Positions 7,485 to 17,141 of a stretch of DNA of 64,000 nucleotides are shown here, piece by piece. This DNA comes from Gordonia jacobaea (lineage in GTDB: Bacteria > Actinomycetota > Actinomycetes > Mycobacteriales > Mycobacteriaceae): assembly GCF_001186365.1 (NCBI RefSeq), contig NZ_LDTZ01000014.1, forward strand, positions 578,468-642,467. Reading direction: 5' to 3'. The position numbers were made by a program, and so were the translations under genes. How positions within the stretch are numbered: position 1 is the first letter of the stretch; each line of letters starts with the position of its first letter. Below the pieces are notes generated by a model. The model was not told the DNA's origin and searched no databases. It was given only the letters and a program-made list of their open reading frames with translations.

Positions 7485-8720
7485 ATGCCTGCGTCGACTG
7501 CCAGCGGTGACTACACACTCGGCTCCAACACGGAGGTCGGCCGACTACGCGCGGTGATGCTGCACCGTCCCGGCGACGAACTGCTGCGCCTCACCCCGCG
7601 CAACAGCGACCAACTGCTGTTCGACGGATTGCCCTGGGTCGCCCGCGCTCAAGAGGAGCACGACGAGTTCGCGGCCGCACTCACCGCGCGCGGCGTCGAC
7701 GTCTTTCTCCTCGGCGATCTGCTCACCGAGACGCTCGACCACAGCGGCGCCGCGCGAATCCAGGGAATCGCAGCAGCAGTGAACTCCCGACTACTCGGAC
7801 CGCACCTTGCCGAAGAACTGGCCGGGTACCTGCGCGGCCTGCCCGCACCACAACTCGCCGACGTGTTGACCGCCGGCATGACCTTTGACGAGTTGCCGTT
7901 GACCCCGGCGGCGGAGTCGGCGTCGCTGGTGCGTCGCATGCACGTCGGGCCGGAGTTCGCCATAGCGCCGCTGCCCAATCTGCTGTTCACCCGCGACAGT
8001 TCGTTCTGGATCGGGCCTCGATTCGCGATCACCTCGCTCGCTCTGCCCGCCCGCGTGCGAGAGACCTCACTGACCGATCTGATCTACGCGCACCACCCGC
8101 TGTTCACGGGTGCGCGCCGCGCGTACGAATCGCAGGTCGCCCCCGTCGAAGGAGGCGACGTGCTGCTGCTGGCGCCGGGAGTCGTCGCCGTGGGAGTCGG
8201 TGAACGCACCACCCCCGCCGGCGCAGAAGCCTTGGCGCGCAGCCTGTTCGCCGACGGACTGGCGCACACCGCGCTGGCGGTTCCGATCGAGCAGCAGCGC
8301 GCATTCATGCACCTCGACACGGTCTGCACCATGGTCGACGCCGATGCCGTCGTGATGTATCCGAACATCCGCGACAGCATGTCGGCGTTCACGTTGCGCG
8401 ACCTCGGCGACGGCGACGTCGACGTGAGCGGGCCACGCCCGTTCGTGGAGGCGGCCGCGGACGCGATGGGCATCGGCAAACTCCGCGTCATCGACACCGG
8501 CCTCGACCCGGTCACCGCAGAGCGCGAGCAGTGGGACGACGGGAACAACACTCTCGCTGTCGAACCGGGCGTCGTGGTCTCCTACAACCGCAACGTCGAG
8601 ACCAACCGCAGACTCGTCGACTCGGGTATCGAGGTGATCGAGATCGAGGGCCGTGAACTCGGCTCCGGCCGTGGCGGTCCACGGTGCATGTCGTGTCCGC
8701 TGTCGCGGGACCCGCTCTGA
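7485..8720 (+). CDS. arcA: Arginine deiminase
   Basis: 411 residues, the usual length for the family. The enzyme hydrolyses L-arginine to citrulline and ammonia. Visible family motifs are [10 protein letters not shown] for substrate binding, [18 protein letters not shown] with the catalytic His, WDDGNN near residue 350, and [15 protein letters not shown] at the C terminus with nucleophile Cys401. arcB and arcC are not adjacent, so a complete arginine deiminase ATP pathway is not encoded locally. A short GntR regulator gene follows after 8 nt. The same gene (Rv1001) precedes the pmt homologue in M. tuberculosis, so it belongs to the conserved block. Confidence 0.95.
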   Translation: MPASTASGDYTLGSNTEVGRLRAVMLHRPGDELLRLTPRNSDQLLFDGLPWVARAQEEHDEFAAALTARGVDVFLLGDLLTETLDHSGAARIQGIAAAVNSRLLGPHLAEELAGYLRGLPAPQLADVLTAGMTFDELPLTPAAESASLVRRMHVGPEFAIAPLPNLLFTRDSSFWIGPRFAITSLALPARVRETSLTDLIYAHHPLFTGARRAYESQVAPVEGGDVLLLAPGVVAVGVGERTTPAGAEALARSLFADGLAHTALAVPIEQQRAFMHLDTVCTMVDADAVVMYPNIRDSMSAFTLRDLGDGDVDVSGPRPFVEAAADAMGIGKLRVIDTGLDPVTAEREQWDDGNNTLAVEPGVVVSYNRNVETNRRLVDSGIEVIEIEGRELGSGRGGPRCMSCPLSRDPL

Positions 8721-8728
8721 GGTCGACG

Positions 8729-9115
8729 ATGGACCTCGCCGCACGGCTCGCCATCGACCACGACTCCGATCACGCACCCTTCGAACAGGTCCGCCTCGGC
8801 GTCATCGACCTCGTCACACGGGGCCAACTGCTTGTCGGAGAACGACTTCCGACGGTGCGCGCACTAGCCGCCGACCTCGACCTCGCCCCCAACACGGTCG
8901 CGAAAAGCTATCGCGAACTCGAGGCCGCCGGGATCATCGAGACCAGGGGCCGACGCGGAACATTCGTCAAAGCCGGATCGAACACGACGCTCGACGATGC
9001 CCAGCGCGCCACCGTCGACCACGTCGCCGCGCTGCGTGCGATGGGAGTCGACGACGCCACGATCGTCGACCTGGTCACGCGGGCCGTCGGCGGCGACGAG
9101 CACCCCGCTGGCTGA
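8729..9115 (+). CDS. Short GntR-family regulator (YtrA subfamily)
   Basis: 128 residues from the ATG at 8729 (MDLAARLAIDHDSDHAPFEQV); a longer start at 8684 would overlap arcA. The winged helix-turn-helix occupies residues 15-80, with the GntR signature LPTVRALAADLDLAPNTVAKSY. The short helical C terminus, with no large effector domain, is characteristic of YtrA-type members. These usually control adjacent transport or metabolic genes. It is 8 nt from arcA in the same direction and may be co-transcribed; its targets are unknown. Two copies of the 36-bp dispersed repeat follow its stop. Confidence 0.88.
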   Translation: MDLAARLAIDHDSDHAPFEQVRLGVIDLVTRGQLLVGERLPTVRALAADLDLAPNTVAKSYRELEAAGIIETRGRRGTFVKAGSNTTLDDAQRATVDHVAALRAMGVDDATIVDLVTRAVGGDEHPAG

Positions 9116-9123
9116 GCGCCCCG

Positions 9124-9191
9124 CCGCTGGTTGAGCCTGTCGAAACCACCCCGCCCATCGTTGGTTGAGCTTGTCGAAACCACCCCGCCCG
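9124..9191. repeat. Two copies of a ~36-bp dispersed repeat (CGCTGGTTGAGC.TGTCGAAACCACC)
   Basis: Two direct copies of a unit containing GTTGAGC(C/T)TGTCGAAACC and a CCCGCCC linker lie between the converging GntR and pmt genes. The motif is the same family as the clusters at 4531-4673 and 59847-60422. From memory, GGTTTCGACAAGCTCAACC repeats are common intergenic elements in Gordonia and several other actinobacteria. The function is unknown. Confidence 0.8.
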
Positions 9192-9195
9192 CGCG

Positions 9196-10818
9196 TCAGC
9201 CCCAGCTCGGCAGCCAGATCTGTTGGTGCCATTCCTCGGGCGAGATGGGACTCGCGGTCAGGATCGGCCACAGCCAGGCGAAGTTCGCGACGACCAGCCC
9301 GATGTAGATCGCGACGACGATGATGCCGAGAACCTGCCGTTCCGGCCGGGGTCTGGTCGGCGACGATCTGGTCGCGCGCAGTGTGTCGCCACAACACAGA
9401 GCCAGGCCCATCACGAGGAACGGTGCCAGGACCGTCGCGTAGAAGAAATACATCTGGCGGTCGAGTTCGGCGAACCATGGCAGAAAGCCCGCGCCGTATC
9501 CGACGATCACCGCGGCGTAGCGCCAGTCGCGTCGGATCAGAAAGGCCCACAACCCCCAGAGCAGCATCGGAATCGCCAGCCACCACATTGCCGGTGAGCC
9601 GATCAGCATCTGGGCGCGGACACATTGGCCGCCGCCACATTGGTCGGGTCCGTTCTCCAGTGCGTACAGCATGGGGCGCAGGCTCATGGGCCACGTCCAC
9701 GGCTTGGACTCCCAGGGGTGGTGGTTGCCCGCCGAGTTCGTCAGACCGGCGTGGAACTTGAGCACCCCGGCCTCGTAGTACAAGAGCGATCGCCACGCGC
9801 CGGGCACCCACGCGTACGGTCCGTCGGTCCCGATCGTGTTGCCGACCTGGTAGCGGTACACCGACGTCTCGCTCGTGAACCACGGGACAAAGCTCGCGAA
9901 GTAGATGGCGATCGGCATCACGACGAGGCTCGCGACGCCGGGTACGGCGTCGCGAACCAGCGCGCCCGCCCAGGGGCGTCGAACGTGATAGGCCTTGCGC
10001 GCTGCGACGTCGAATCCGATCACCAGCAGGCCGAAGAAAATGATGTAGTAGATGCCCGACCACTTCGTCGCACACGTCAGTCCGAGCATCACACCCGCGG
10101 TGAAGCGGTACCACCGGAAGCCCAGGCGAGGTCCGAACTGTGAGTCGTTGATGCGGCCGTCGAGGTAGGCGTTGAACATCCGCTCGCGTACCTGGTCGCG
10201 GTCGCAGATGACCGCGGTGAATGCCGCGACCACGAACAGGCACTGGAAGATGTCGAGCATGCCCATGCGTGACTGCACGAACAGCACGCCGTCGCATATC
10301 GCGAATACCGCGGCGATCGCTCCGATGAGTGTCGACCGTGCCATTCGACGCACGACCCGGTAGATCAACACCACGATCGCGACGCCCGCGACCGCGGACA
10401 TGACCCGCCAACCGAGCGGACTGTATCCGAACATCCACTCGCCGACGGCCAACAGCCACTTGCCGGCCGGTGGATGCACGACGAGTCCGTAGGCCGGATT
10501 GTCCTCGATCCAGTTGCCGCCGGTCAGCACCTGCCAGCCCTGCGGAACGTAGTGCTTCTCATCGAAGACCGGTGTGCCCTGGTCTGTGGGGTGGTTCAGC
10601 CCCCAGAAGCGGGTGGCGGTGGCCACCAGAGTGATGATCAGACCGACGATCAGGCCCCGCGTTCGGTCGGGTGCGCCGAAGAGCGGCACCTCGATTTCGG
10701 GGTCGGGTCGGACCCGCGTCGAACGCAGCGCGGCCACCTTGAGCAGGCGTCCGCGGGCGGGCGTCGGATCGGCGGCGGGCGCAGCGATGGGTCCGTCGAC
10801 GATGGTCACCCGGACCAT
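9196..10818 (-). CDS. pmt: Polyprenol-phosphate-mannose-protein O-mannosyltransferase (GT39)
   Basis: 540 residues with about eleven hydrophobic segments. The first extracellular loop carries the PMT-type Asp-Glu pair in FDEKHYVPQ, about 90 residues from the start. It is homologous to M. tuberculosis Rv1002c, which transfers mannose from polyprenyl-phosphate-mannose to Ser/Thr of proteins during Sec-dependent export. The start ATG at 10818 lies only 20 nt from the divergently transcribed rsmI. The C terminus ends ...EWHQQIWLPSWG, the usual conserved tail of the mycobacterial proteins. Likely substrates are exported lipoproteins and cell-wall enzymes. Confidence 0.93.
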   Translation of the reverse strand: MVRVTIVDGPIAAPAADPTPARGRLLKVAALRSTRVRPDPEIEVPLFGAPDRTRGLIVGLIITLVATATRFWGLNHPTDQGTPVFDEKHYVPQGWQVLTGGNWIEDNPAYGLVVHPPAGKWLLAVGEWMFGYSPLGWRVMSAVAGVAIVVLIYRVVRRMARSTLIGAIAAVFAICDGVLFVQSRMGMLDIFQCLFVVAAFTAVICDRDQVRERMFNAYLDGRINDSQFGPRLGFRWYRFTAGVMLGLTCATKWSGIYYIIFFGLLVIGFDVAARKAYHVRRPWAGALVRDAVPGVASLVVMPIAIYFASFVPWFTSETSVYRYQVGNTIGTDGPYAWVPGAWRSLLYYEAGVLKFHAGLTNSAGNHHPWESKPWTWPMSLRPMLYALENGPDQCGGGQCVRAQMLIGSPAMWWLAIPMLLWGLWAFLIRRDWRYAAVIVGYGAGFLPWFAELDRQMYFFYATVLAPFLVMGLALCCGDTLRATRSSPTRPRPERQVLGIIVVAIYIGLVVANFAWLWPILTASPISPEEWHQQIWLPSWG

Positions 10819-10838
10819 CGTAATGTCCCGCTCGTACA

Positions 10839-11723
10839 GTGATTCGCATGATTCCCGCTCCGGACGCGTCCGACACCGACACGGGCAACGGTCGACTCGT
10901 CCTGGCCGCGACCCCGATGGGTCAGGTCGACGACGCGTCGTCGCGTCTGCGGCATGCCCTCGCGACCGCCGACATCGTGGCGGCTGAGGACACCCGACGC
11001 ACTCGGGCGCTGGCCCAAGCGCTCGACGTGACGATCACCGGAAACGTCGTCAGCTACTACGACCAGGTGGAGGCCGCACGGACCCCGGCGCTCCTCGATG
11101 CGATCCGCGCCGGAAGCACAGTGCTACTGGTCACCGATGCCGGCATGCCATCGGTCAGCGATCCGGGCCACAAGATCGTCGCAGCATGTGCGGCGGCGGG
11201 TCTGCGAGTCACCGCGCTGCCCGGACCGTCGGCGGTGACCACTGCGCTGGCGGTCTCCGGCCTACCGTCGGACCGCTTCTGCTTCGAGGGTTTCGCGCCA
11301 CGCAAACATCAGGCACGGCTCGACTGGCTGACCCAGTTCGTCGACGAGCCGCGCACCGTTGTCTTCTTCGATTCGCCCCACCGCCTCGCCGACACCCTCG
11401 TCGACGCCGTCGACGTTCTCGGACCCGATCGCGAGGCGGCGGTGTGTCGGGAACTGACGAAAACGTACGAGGAGATCCGTCGGGGCCCGCTCGCCGACCT
11501 CGCGCAGTGGGCGGCCGAGGGCGTCCGTGGCGAGATCACCGTCGTCCTGGCGCCGGGGGAACGTCGGGTACCGGCCGTCGACGACCTCGTCGAACAGGCC
11601 GAACAGCTCGTCGCGGGTGGTCTACGACTCAAGGAAGCCTGCGCACAGGTCACCGAGGGTACGGGCGTGTCGCGGCGCGACATCTACGAGGCGGTCCTGG
11701 CCGCACGCACCGAGACGGACTAG
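10839..11723 (+). CDS. rsmI: 16S rRNA (cytidine1402-2'-O)-methyltransferase RsmI
   Basis: 294 residues, a tetrapyrrole-methylase (SPOUT-unrelated) fold. Diagnostic motifs are LAATPMGQVDD near the N terminus, AAEDTRRTRAL, VTDAGMPSVSDPG in the SAM-binding region, LPGPSAVTTALAVSG, and FFDSPHRL. The protein 2'-O-methylates C1402 of 16S rRNA in the decoding centre. It starts at GTG 10839, or three codons later at ATG 10848; neither has a strong Shine-Dalgarno, so a leaderless or short-leader transcript is likely. It is divergent from pmt with 20 nt between starts. Homologue of Rv1003 in the conserved block. Confidence 0.93.
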   Translation: MIRMIPAPDASDTDTGNGRLVLAATPMGQVDDASSRLRHALATADIVAAEDTRRTRALAQALDVTITGNVVSYYDQVEAARTPALLDAIRAGSTVLLVTDAGMPSVSDPGHKIVAACAAAGLRVTALPGPSAVTTALAVSGLPSDRFCFEGFAPRKHQARLDWLTQFVDEPRTVVFFDSPHRLADTLVDAVDVLGPDREAAVCRELTKTYEEIRRGPLADLAQWAAEGVRGEITVVLAPGERRVPAVDDLVEQAEQLVAGGLRLKEACAQVTEGTGVSRRDIYEAVLAARTETD

Positions 11724-11772
11724 CGTCGCAGGTCACCGAGCTGACCGGGACTGCTGGACAATCAGCCGACCG

Positions 11773-12990
11773 TCAGTCGGGGACGACGGTCAGCGTCACG
11801 TCGGTGGCAAGCCGGTACGGCCGACTGGCCACGAGGGTGCCGACGGCCCGGCGCAGGCGCGACATCTCGGACCGCACCGACACCTCGTGGGTCGCGTCGC
11901 CGAACAGCATCTTGCTCAACTCCGCAGAGGTGAGGCCCGCGCGCCCGGCGTCGGAAAGCAGTAGCAGGATCTGCGCGTGACGTCGCGTGATGACGATGGT
12001 GATGTGGTCGGGACCGTCGGTGACATGAATCGACGGTTCGCCGCGGAGGTCGAGCTCGATGAGAATCGGACCCGGCGGTCCTGCCGGGCGTACCACCCAG
12101 CCGCCGACGATGCGCTCGGCGACGCACACACCGAGCCCCGTCACGAAGCGCAGCTCACCGTCGCTCGGTGGGGCGATCCTGGTCGGGGCGATCACTCCGC
12201 GGCTGTCTGCGACGAGACCGTCGTCGTCGACGAGTAGCGCAGCCTTGAAGGCGGACAACGTCTTTCCGCCGACCTCACGCAACGTGCTCAGTCTGCGCTG
12301 GTGCTCGTCAGAGACGTCGCGGGCGCAGAACTCGGCGACAGACGCTGCAAGCATGAGCGTCGCGGGCTGGACGGCATTCATCTGCCCTCCGAAGGCAATC
12401 ACCCCGGCGACGTCGCCGGTGACCCGATCGAGGACGGGAGCTCCCGTGCAGTACCAGTCGCCCAGTGCCTTCGCGTAATGCTCGGCGGGGTAGACGCGCT
12501 GCGGTCTGGGGTCGGCGAGTACCTGTCCCACCACGGTCGTTGCGGCCGATTCTTCATCCCAGCGCGCACCCTCGGTGATGTGCAACCCGTGCGCCGCGTC
12601 GCGGAGTCGGGAATCCGCTTGTCCCCACAGCATCACGCCGTCGGCGTCGAACATCCCGAAGACGAGCTCGGATTCGTCGGCGCTTGCCTCGACGATCGCC
12701 CGGGCTGCCGTCGACGCGTGCCGAAGCGAACTCTGTTCACGGCGACGGTCGAGTTCGTCGGCATTGACCAGTTCGGGTTGATGAGTGTCGCGTTGGTGTC
12801 CGCGGGTGCGGGCGCGCAGCCACGATTCGAGAACTGATGTCGGCGGCGTGTAGTTGTCCGGATAGCGGTGCGCAGTCTGTGTCGAGCCGACCGCGTCAGC
12901 GCCGAGTGATTCACTGATGATCGAGGCTCGGATATCGGCGAGGTCGGTGGTGATCTCGGCGGCCTGCTGGACGGTCGCGGCCCAATTCAT
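11773..12990 (-). CDS. GAF-domain transcriptional regulator with C-terminal winged helix (AcoR-like sensor)
   Basis: About 405 residues from ATG 12990 (MNWAATVQQAAEI). Residues ~90-230 form a GAF-like sensor region similar to the N-terminal part of AcoR-type regulators, with GQADSRLRDAAHGLHITEGARW and a GTGAP..D-type motif (CTGAPVLDRVTGDVAGVIAFGG). The last ~80 residues resemble a winged HTH (LTSAELSKMLFGDATHEVSVRSEMSRLRR, in parts) of the type attached to GAF proteins in actinobacteria. No sigma-54 ATPase domain is present. It lies 10 nt after pabB on the same strand and may be co-transcribed with metG-pabB. The effector is unknown. Confidence 0.72.
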   Translation of the reverse strand: MNWAATVQQAAEITTDLADIRASIISESLGADAVGSTQTAHRYPDNYTPPTSVLESWLRARTRGHQRDTHQPELVNADELDRRREQSSLRHASTAARAIVEASADESELVFGMFDADGVMLWGQADSRLRDAAHGLHITEGARWDEESAATTVVGQVLADPRPQRVYPAEHYAKALGDWYCTGAPVLDRVTGDVAGVIAFGGQMNAVQPATLMLAASVAEFCARDVSDEHQRRLSTLREVGGKTLSAFKAALLVDDDGLVADSRGVIAPTRIAPPSDGELRFVTGLGVCVAERIVGGWVVRPAGPPGPILIELDLRGEPSIHVTDGPDHITIVITRRHAQILLLLSDAGRAGLTSAELSKMLFGDATHEVSVRSEMSRLRRAVGTLVASRPYRLATDVTLTVVPD

Positions 12991-13000
12991 ATCGATAACG

Positions 13001-14197
13001 TTAGCCGAGCACACTCGGTCGCGCGTTGATCACACTTGCGGCTTTGTCGAGGCATTCCTGCCATTCACGACGCGGATCCGAATCGGCGGTGATGCCGCCA
13101 CCGACGCCCAGCGCCATCGAGCCGTCGGGTGCGATCTCGACTGTCCGGATCGCGACGTTGAGGTCGAGCAGGCCTCCTGGACCTGCCAATCCGACTGCCC
13201 CGCAGTACACCCCGCGTGGGTCGCGCTCCCAGTCGGCCAGCAGTTGCATGGCCCTGAGCTTGGGTGTTCCGGTGACCGACGCCGGGGGGAACGTGGCATC
13301 GAGTAACGCCACGTTGCCGATCTCCGGCGGCAGTTGCGCCCCGACCCGCGAGACGAGGTGCCACACGCCCGGCGCGCCGACGACCTCGAGCAACCTCTCG
13401 ACGCGCACAGACCCGGTGCATGCCACACGACCAAGGTCGTTGCGTACGAGGTCGACGATCATGATGTTCTCGGCGATGTCCTTCGACGACGCCGCGAGCA
13501 CCGTCGGGTCGTCGCCCGCGGCGATCGTGCCCTTGATGGGTGCCGACCACACACGCTCGCCACGTCGGGACAGGAAGGTCTCGGGGGAGAAGCTCGCCAC
13601 TGCGCCCCAATCGCCCTGTAGGAAAGCGGATTTCGCGGGTCGGGTGTGCGACGCGAGATCTGCGAAGAACCCGCACGCAGATCCGGTGAGTGTTCCGGTG
13701 AATCGGGTACACAGGCATGCCTGATAGATCTCACCAGCGCTGATGGCCTCGAGACAGTGTTCGATCGCTGCCAGGTGTGGTCGAGGGTCTGGCGGTTCCC
13801 ACCGGGTCGACCACCCTCGGGTCGAGTCGTCGACTTCCGTTGCGGCATCGGCCAATACCTCGCGCACCCAGTCGGGCGGCCCGGTGCCGGAGGCGCTGAC
13901 GTGCTGCCAGTGCCCATCCTTGAGCACCAGGAGGTGGTCGGTCTCACCACCGGCGATCGTCGGCAATGCTGATTCGACGCCGCGCACCGGAAAACCCAAG
14001 TATCCCAACCAGAATCGGTCGGGACGATCGGGTGGTGTAAGACCTGGGCGCAACTCGATCGACGGCGCGATGACCGCGTCGGCATCCCACCAGTCGCCCA
14101 CAAGGGCTGCGGGAGGCGGTGATCCGCGACGCGCGGTCGCCACCTGCAGCGTGCGTAGCAGGTCCGTCGCGGTCGGGGTCAACGCGTCACCGCACAC
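13001..14197 (-). CDS. pabB: Aminodeoxychorismate synthase component I (PabB)
   Basis: 398 residues, chorismate-binding enzyme fold. The PIKGT motif with the lysine that is specific for PabB (rather than anthranilate synthase TrpE) is present, as are DLVRNDLGRV, FPPASVTGTPK and the terminal GVGGGITADSDP. It makes 4-amino-4-deoxychorismate from chorismate and ammonia/glutamine for folate synthesis. No amidotransferase (PabA) domain is fused, so PabA must be supplied elsewhere. The start at 14197 follows the metG stop by 3 nt, making a tight metG-pabB operon as in the Rv1005c-Rv1007c region of M. tuberculosis. Confidence 0.93.
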   Translation of the reverse strand: MCGDALTPTATDLLRTLQVATARRGSPPPAALVGDWWDADAVIAPSIELRPGLTPPDRPDRFWLGYLGFPVRGVESALPTIAGGETDHLLVLKDGHWQHVSASGTGPPDWVREVLADAATEVDDSTRGWSTRWEPPDPRPHLAAIEHCLEAISAGEIYQACLCTRFTGTLTGSACGFFADLASHTRPAKSAFLQGDWGAVASFSPETFLSRRGERVWSAPIKGTIAAGDDPTVLAASSKDIAENIMIVDLVRNDLGRVACTGSVRVERLLEVVGAPGVWHLVSRVGAQLPPEIGNVALLDATFPPASVTGTPKLRAMQLLADWERDPRGVYCGAVGLAGPGGLLDLNVAIRTVEIAPDGSMALGVGGGITADSDPRREWQECLDKAASVINARPSVLG

Positions 14198-14200
14198 CGC

Positions 14201-15772
14201 TCACGCGTCGCGGCGCGGGAAAATCACTGTGGGCTTGGGCAATTGGGTTCCGGGCGTGAGGCGATCGTCGACGGTTGTGAACTCTCGATCGTCGCCCACA
14301 GCCAGTAGGTCGAGCAGCGCGTTGCACGACGTCGGCATGACCGGCTGCGCCAGCAGTGCGACCACGCGAACCACCTCTGCGCACACGTAGAGCACGGTGC
14401 CCGTCCGCTCGAGGTCGGTCTTCGCGAGCTTCCACGGTTCCTGTGCCGAGATGTACCGATTGGTCTGCGCCAGCACTGACCACAGTGCCTCGAGTCCCAG
14501 ATGGATCGCCTGCACGTCGAAGTTGTCGCGCACGCGCGGCAGCAGTGTGCTTGTGGCGTCGAGGATCTCGGAGTCGGCGTCGGTGTAGGCGCCGGGGGTC
14601 GGGACCGCACCGTCGAAGTACTTGCCGATCATCGACAGCGTGCGCTGCGCGAGATTACCGAACTCGTTGGCGAGGTCGGCGTTGACGCGTGCGGTCATGC
14701 TCTCGGCGGAGTACGAGCCGTCCTGGCCGTAGGGCACCTCGCGCAGCAGGAAGTAGCGGAGTTGGTCGAGGCCGAACTCGTCGAGGAGGCTCTCCGGATC
14801 GACGACGTTGCCGAGCGACTTGCTCATCTTCTCGCCCTTGTTGAACAAGAAGCCGTGCGCGAAGACCCGCTTGGGCAGTTCGATTCCTGCGCTCATCAGA
14901 AACGCCGGCCAGTAGACGCAGTGGAAGCGGATGATGTCCTTGCCGATCACATGCAGATCGGCGGGCCAGTACCGCTCAAACGTGGCGGCGTCGTCGGGGA
15001 AGCCGACGCCGGTGAGGTAGTTGGTCAGCGCGTCGACCCACACGTACATGACGTGATCGGGATGCCCGGGCACCGGGACGCCCCAGTCGAACGTGGTGCG
15101 CGAGACCGACAGGTCGGTGAGGCCGCCCTTGACGAAGCTGACCACCTCGTTGCGTCGGACATCTGGTCCGATGAACTCCGGGTGCGATTCGTACAGTTCG
15201 AGCAGTCGATCCTGATACGCCGAGAGTCGGAAGAAGTAGGTCTGTTCCTCGGTCCAGGTCAGGACGTGCCCGTTGTCGGAGGCCACGCGCTCGCCCGCCT
15301 CGTTGACCGTGGTGTCGGTCTCGGCGTAGAAGGTCTCGTCACGGACGTCGTACCAGCCCGAATAGGTGTCGAGGTAGATGTCGCCCGTGTCGGCCATGCG
15401 CTTCCAGATGACTTCCGACGCGCGCTTGTGGTCGTCGTCGGAGGTTCGGATGAAGCGCTCGTAGCTGGAGCCGAGGCGGTCCTGGAGAGCCTGGAAGCGA
15501 TCGGAGTTGCGCTTGGCCAGCTCCGCCGTCGGGATGCCCTCTTTCTCCGCGGTCTGCTGCATCTTCTGCCCGTGCACGTCGGTTCCGGTGAGGAATCGGA
15601 CGTCGAATCCGTCGAGACGCTTGAACCGGGCGAGTGCGTCGGCCGAGATGTACTCGTAGGCGTGCCCGATGTGCGGTGCGCCGTTGGGGTAGGCGATGGC
15701 CGTCGTGATGTAGTACGGACGCCCGGCGCCGTGTGATGTACGCGTGTCGGTGCTGGTCAGATCAGTGGGCAT
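14201..15772 (-). CDS. metG: Methionyl-tRNA synthetase
   Basis: 523 residues from the ATG at 15772 ([11 protein letters not shown]). The class I signatures are [15 protein letters not shown] (HIGH) near residue 25 and [12 protein letters not shown] (KMSKS) near residue 310; an anticodon-binding helical domain follows. The size matches the short actinobacterial MetRS (Rv1007c) without a C-terminal tRNA-binding extension. The frame stays open upstream to 15982, but that extension is only the 21-bp repeat array ([12 protein letters not shown] residues) and is not a plausible N terminus. It charges tRNA-Met in the cytoplasm and heads a metG-pabB transcript. Confidence 0.95.
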   Translation of the reverse strand: MPTDLTSTDTRTSHGAGRPYYITTAIAYPNGAPHIGHAYEYISADALARFKRLDGFDVRFLTGTDVHGQKMQQTAEKEGIPTAELAKRNSDRFQALQDRLGSSYERFIRTSDDDHKRASEVIWKRMADTGDIYLDTYSGWYDVRDETFYAETDTTVNEAGERVASDNGHVLTWTEEQTYFFRLSAYQDRLLELYESHPEFIGPDVRRNEVVSFVKGGLTDLSVSRTTFDWGVPVPGHPDHVMYVWVDALTNYLTGVGFPDDAATFERYWPADLHVIGKDIIRFHCVYWPAFLMSAGIELPKRVFAHGFLFNKGEKMSKSLGNVVDPESLLDEFGLDQLRYFLLREVPYGQDGSYSAESMTARVNADLANEFGNLAQRTLSMIGKYFDGAVPTPGAYTDADSEILDATSTLLPRVRDNFDVQAIHLGLEALWSVLAQTNRYISAQEPWKLAKTDLERTGTVLYVCAEVVRVVALLAQPVMPTSCNALLDLLAVGDDREFTTVDDRLTPGTQLPKPTVIFPRRDA

Positions 15773-15817
15773 AGTGCCTGCCAGGATACTTGGTCGCCCG
15801 ACGCCCGAGCGCCCCGC

Positions 15818-15980
15818 GTCGACCGCGCGCTCGGGGACGGCCGACTGGGCGCTCGAGACGGCCGACTGGGCGCTCGATATCGCCGACCGTGCGCCATATC
15901 GTGCCGACTGTGCGCCAGATCGTGCCGACTGGGCGCTCGAGACAGCCGACCGTGCGTTCATCGAGGCCGATCGAAGTGAC
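15818..15980. repeat. Tandem array of a 21-bp unit (GCCGACTGGGCGCTCGAGACG)
   Basis: About eight units, partly degenerate, all beginning G(T/C)CGA(C/T). They occupy the whole gap between the divergent metG and HSL-type esterase genes, so both promoters must lie within or beside them. The same unit forms a five-copy array at 24367-24465. Because 21 bp is seven codons, all frames read as heptad repeats (for example ADWALET), which creates spurious ORFs and extends the metG frame. Confidence 0.88.
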
Positions 15981-16000
15981 ACGTCCCGTATTCTGACCGC

Positions 16001-17116
16001 ATGGTGATGGCTGATCGACCCGAGGTGGAGACCGCATCCAAGCCCGTCGCGGCGTTGACGATGGTTGGCCTCGGCGAGAGTCTGCTGAACGGTCTCGCGC
16101 GAGTGCCCTTCTCAAAACCGTGGAAGGGGCCTGCCGGATTCCTCGACAACGTCGGCCAGTCCGTCACCAGGAACACCATTCGCGCGTTCATGGGGTATTC
16201 GATGGGACTGCCCATCGAGGAGTTCCGTTCGATGGAGAAGGCGCTCGACGACATCTGCAACGTCGTCCTGCCGCCGGTCATCGAACTCGCGGGCAAGGTC
16301 GACATCTCCGAAGACGAGATCAACGGCGTGTCGGGAATCTGGTGCCGCGCCAAGGCCAGCAGCGACGAATTCGTCGACGACGACGAAACCAAGGAATCCA
16401 TCGGGGCAACTGTTCTGTACCTGCACGGTGGTGGATACATCGGTACGACGCCGATCATGTACTCGGCATTCGCCGCAGCGCTGGTTCGGATCACCGGTTT
16501 CGAGATCTTCATCCCGGACTACCGAATGGCACCCGAGTTCCCCTTTCCCGCAGGAGTTCTCGACGCCGCCGACGTCTACCAGGGCCTACTCGACCGGGGG
16601 ATCGACGCCGATCACCTGATGGTTGCGGGAGATTCCGGCGGTGGTGGTCTCGCGACGTCGTTGATCAGCTATCTGCACAACCAGGGCATGCCTCGGCCGG
16701 CGGCGCTTGCGCTGTTCTCGCCCGAGATCGACCTCGACCTCGACAACGCCTCGGTGACCGAGAACGCCAAGTACGACATCCTGCCGTGGAGCATCCCGGT
16801 CACCCCGTACCTGCACGGCGTGCAGCCCAACGACGTCAGGGTGTCGATCGTCTACGCCGAACCGAGTCCCGACTGGTTTCCCCCGACGTTCGTCTGCTGG
16901 GGCGAGTACGAGATGTTCCGCGACGGCATCCGCGACTTCGTCGGGAAACTCGAGGCCAACGGTGTCGGCGTGTACGGATACGAGGGTCGCGGTATGTTCC
17001 ACGTCTTCCCGATCCTGATGCCGTGGGCGGAGGCGTCGAAAGACGTTCTGAGAGAACTGCGGACGCGCATCGCGCGCAACATCAAGGCCGACCCGGAGGC
17101 CAAGCCGACGCACTGA
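16001..17116 (+). CDS. Alpha/beta hydrolase, hormone-sensitive lipase (HSL/LipH) type esterase
   Basis: 371 residues. The HSL oxyanion motif HGGGY is at 142-146, the nucleophile in GDSGGG has Ser212, and a late GMFHVFP holds the catalytic His; an Asp-containing [15 protein letters not shown] segment precedes it. There is no signal peptide. The family hydrolyses short- to medium-chain acyl esters. The region before the HGGGY motif is ~140 residues with a [17 protein letters not shown] segment, longer than in minimal HSL enzymes. It starts right after the 21-bp repeat array and is convergent with the GH65 gene. The substrate is unknown. Confidence 0.88.
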   Translation: MVMADRPEVETASKPVAALTMVGLGESLLNGLARVPFSKPWKGPAGFLDNVGQSVTRNTIRAFMGYSMGLPIEEFRSMEKALDDICNVVLPPVIELAGKVDISEDEINGVSGIWCRAKASSDEFVDDDETKESIGATVLYLHGGGYIGTTPIMYSAFAAALVRITGFEIFIPDYRMAPEFPFPAGVLDAADVYQGLLDRGIDADHLMVAGDSGGGGLATSLISYLHNQGMPRPAALALFSPEIDLDLDNASVTENAKYDILPWSIPVTPYLHGVQPNDVRVSIVYAEPSPDWFPPTFVCWGEYEMFRDGIRDFVGKLEANGVGVYGYEGRGMFHVFPILMPWAEASKDVLRELRTRIARNIKADPEAKPTH

Positions 17117-17141
17117 GGCGTCGGGCTCGGCCACCCGGGAA

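Noticed and set aside
8864..10459. 531-residue minus-strand ORF overlapping pmt
   Set aside because: Arg-rich shadow in another frame of pmt; it also reads through the dispersed repeat and the GntR gene backwards.
15773..15982. 70-residue N-terminal extension of metG
   Set aside because: It consists of translated 21-bp repeats ([12 protein letters not shown]) with no counterpart in MetRS; ATG 15772 gives the family N terminus.
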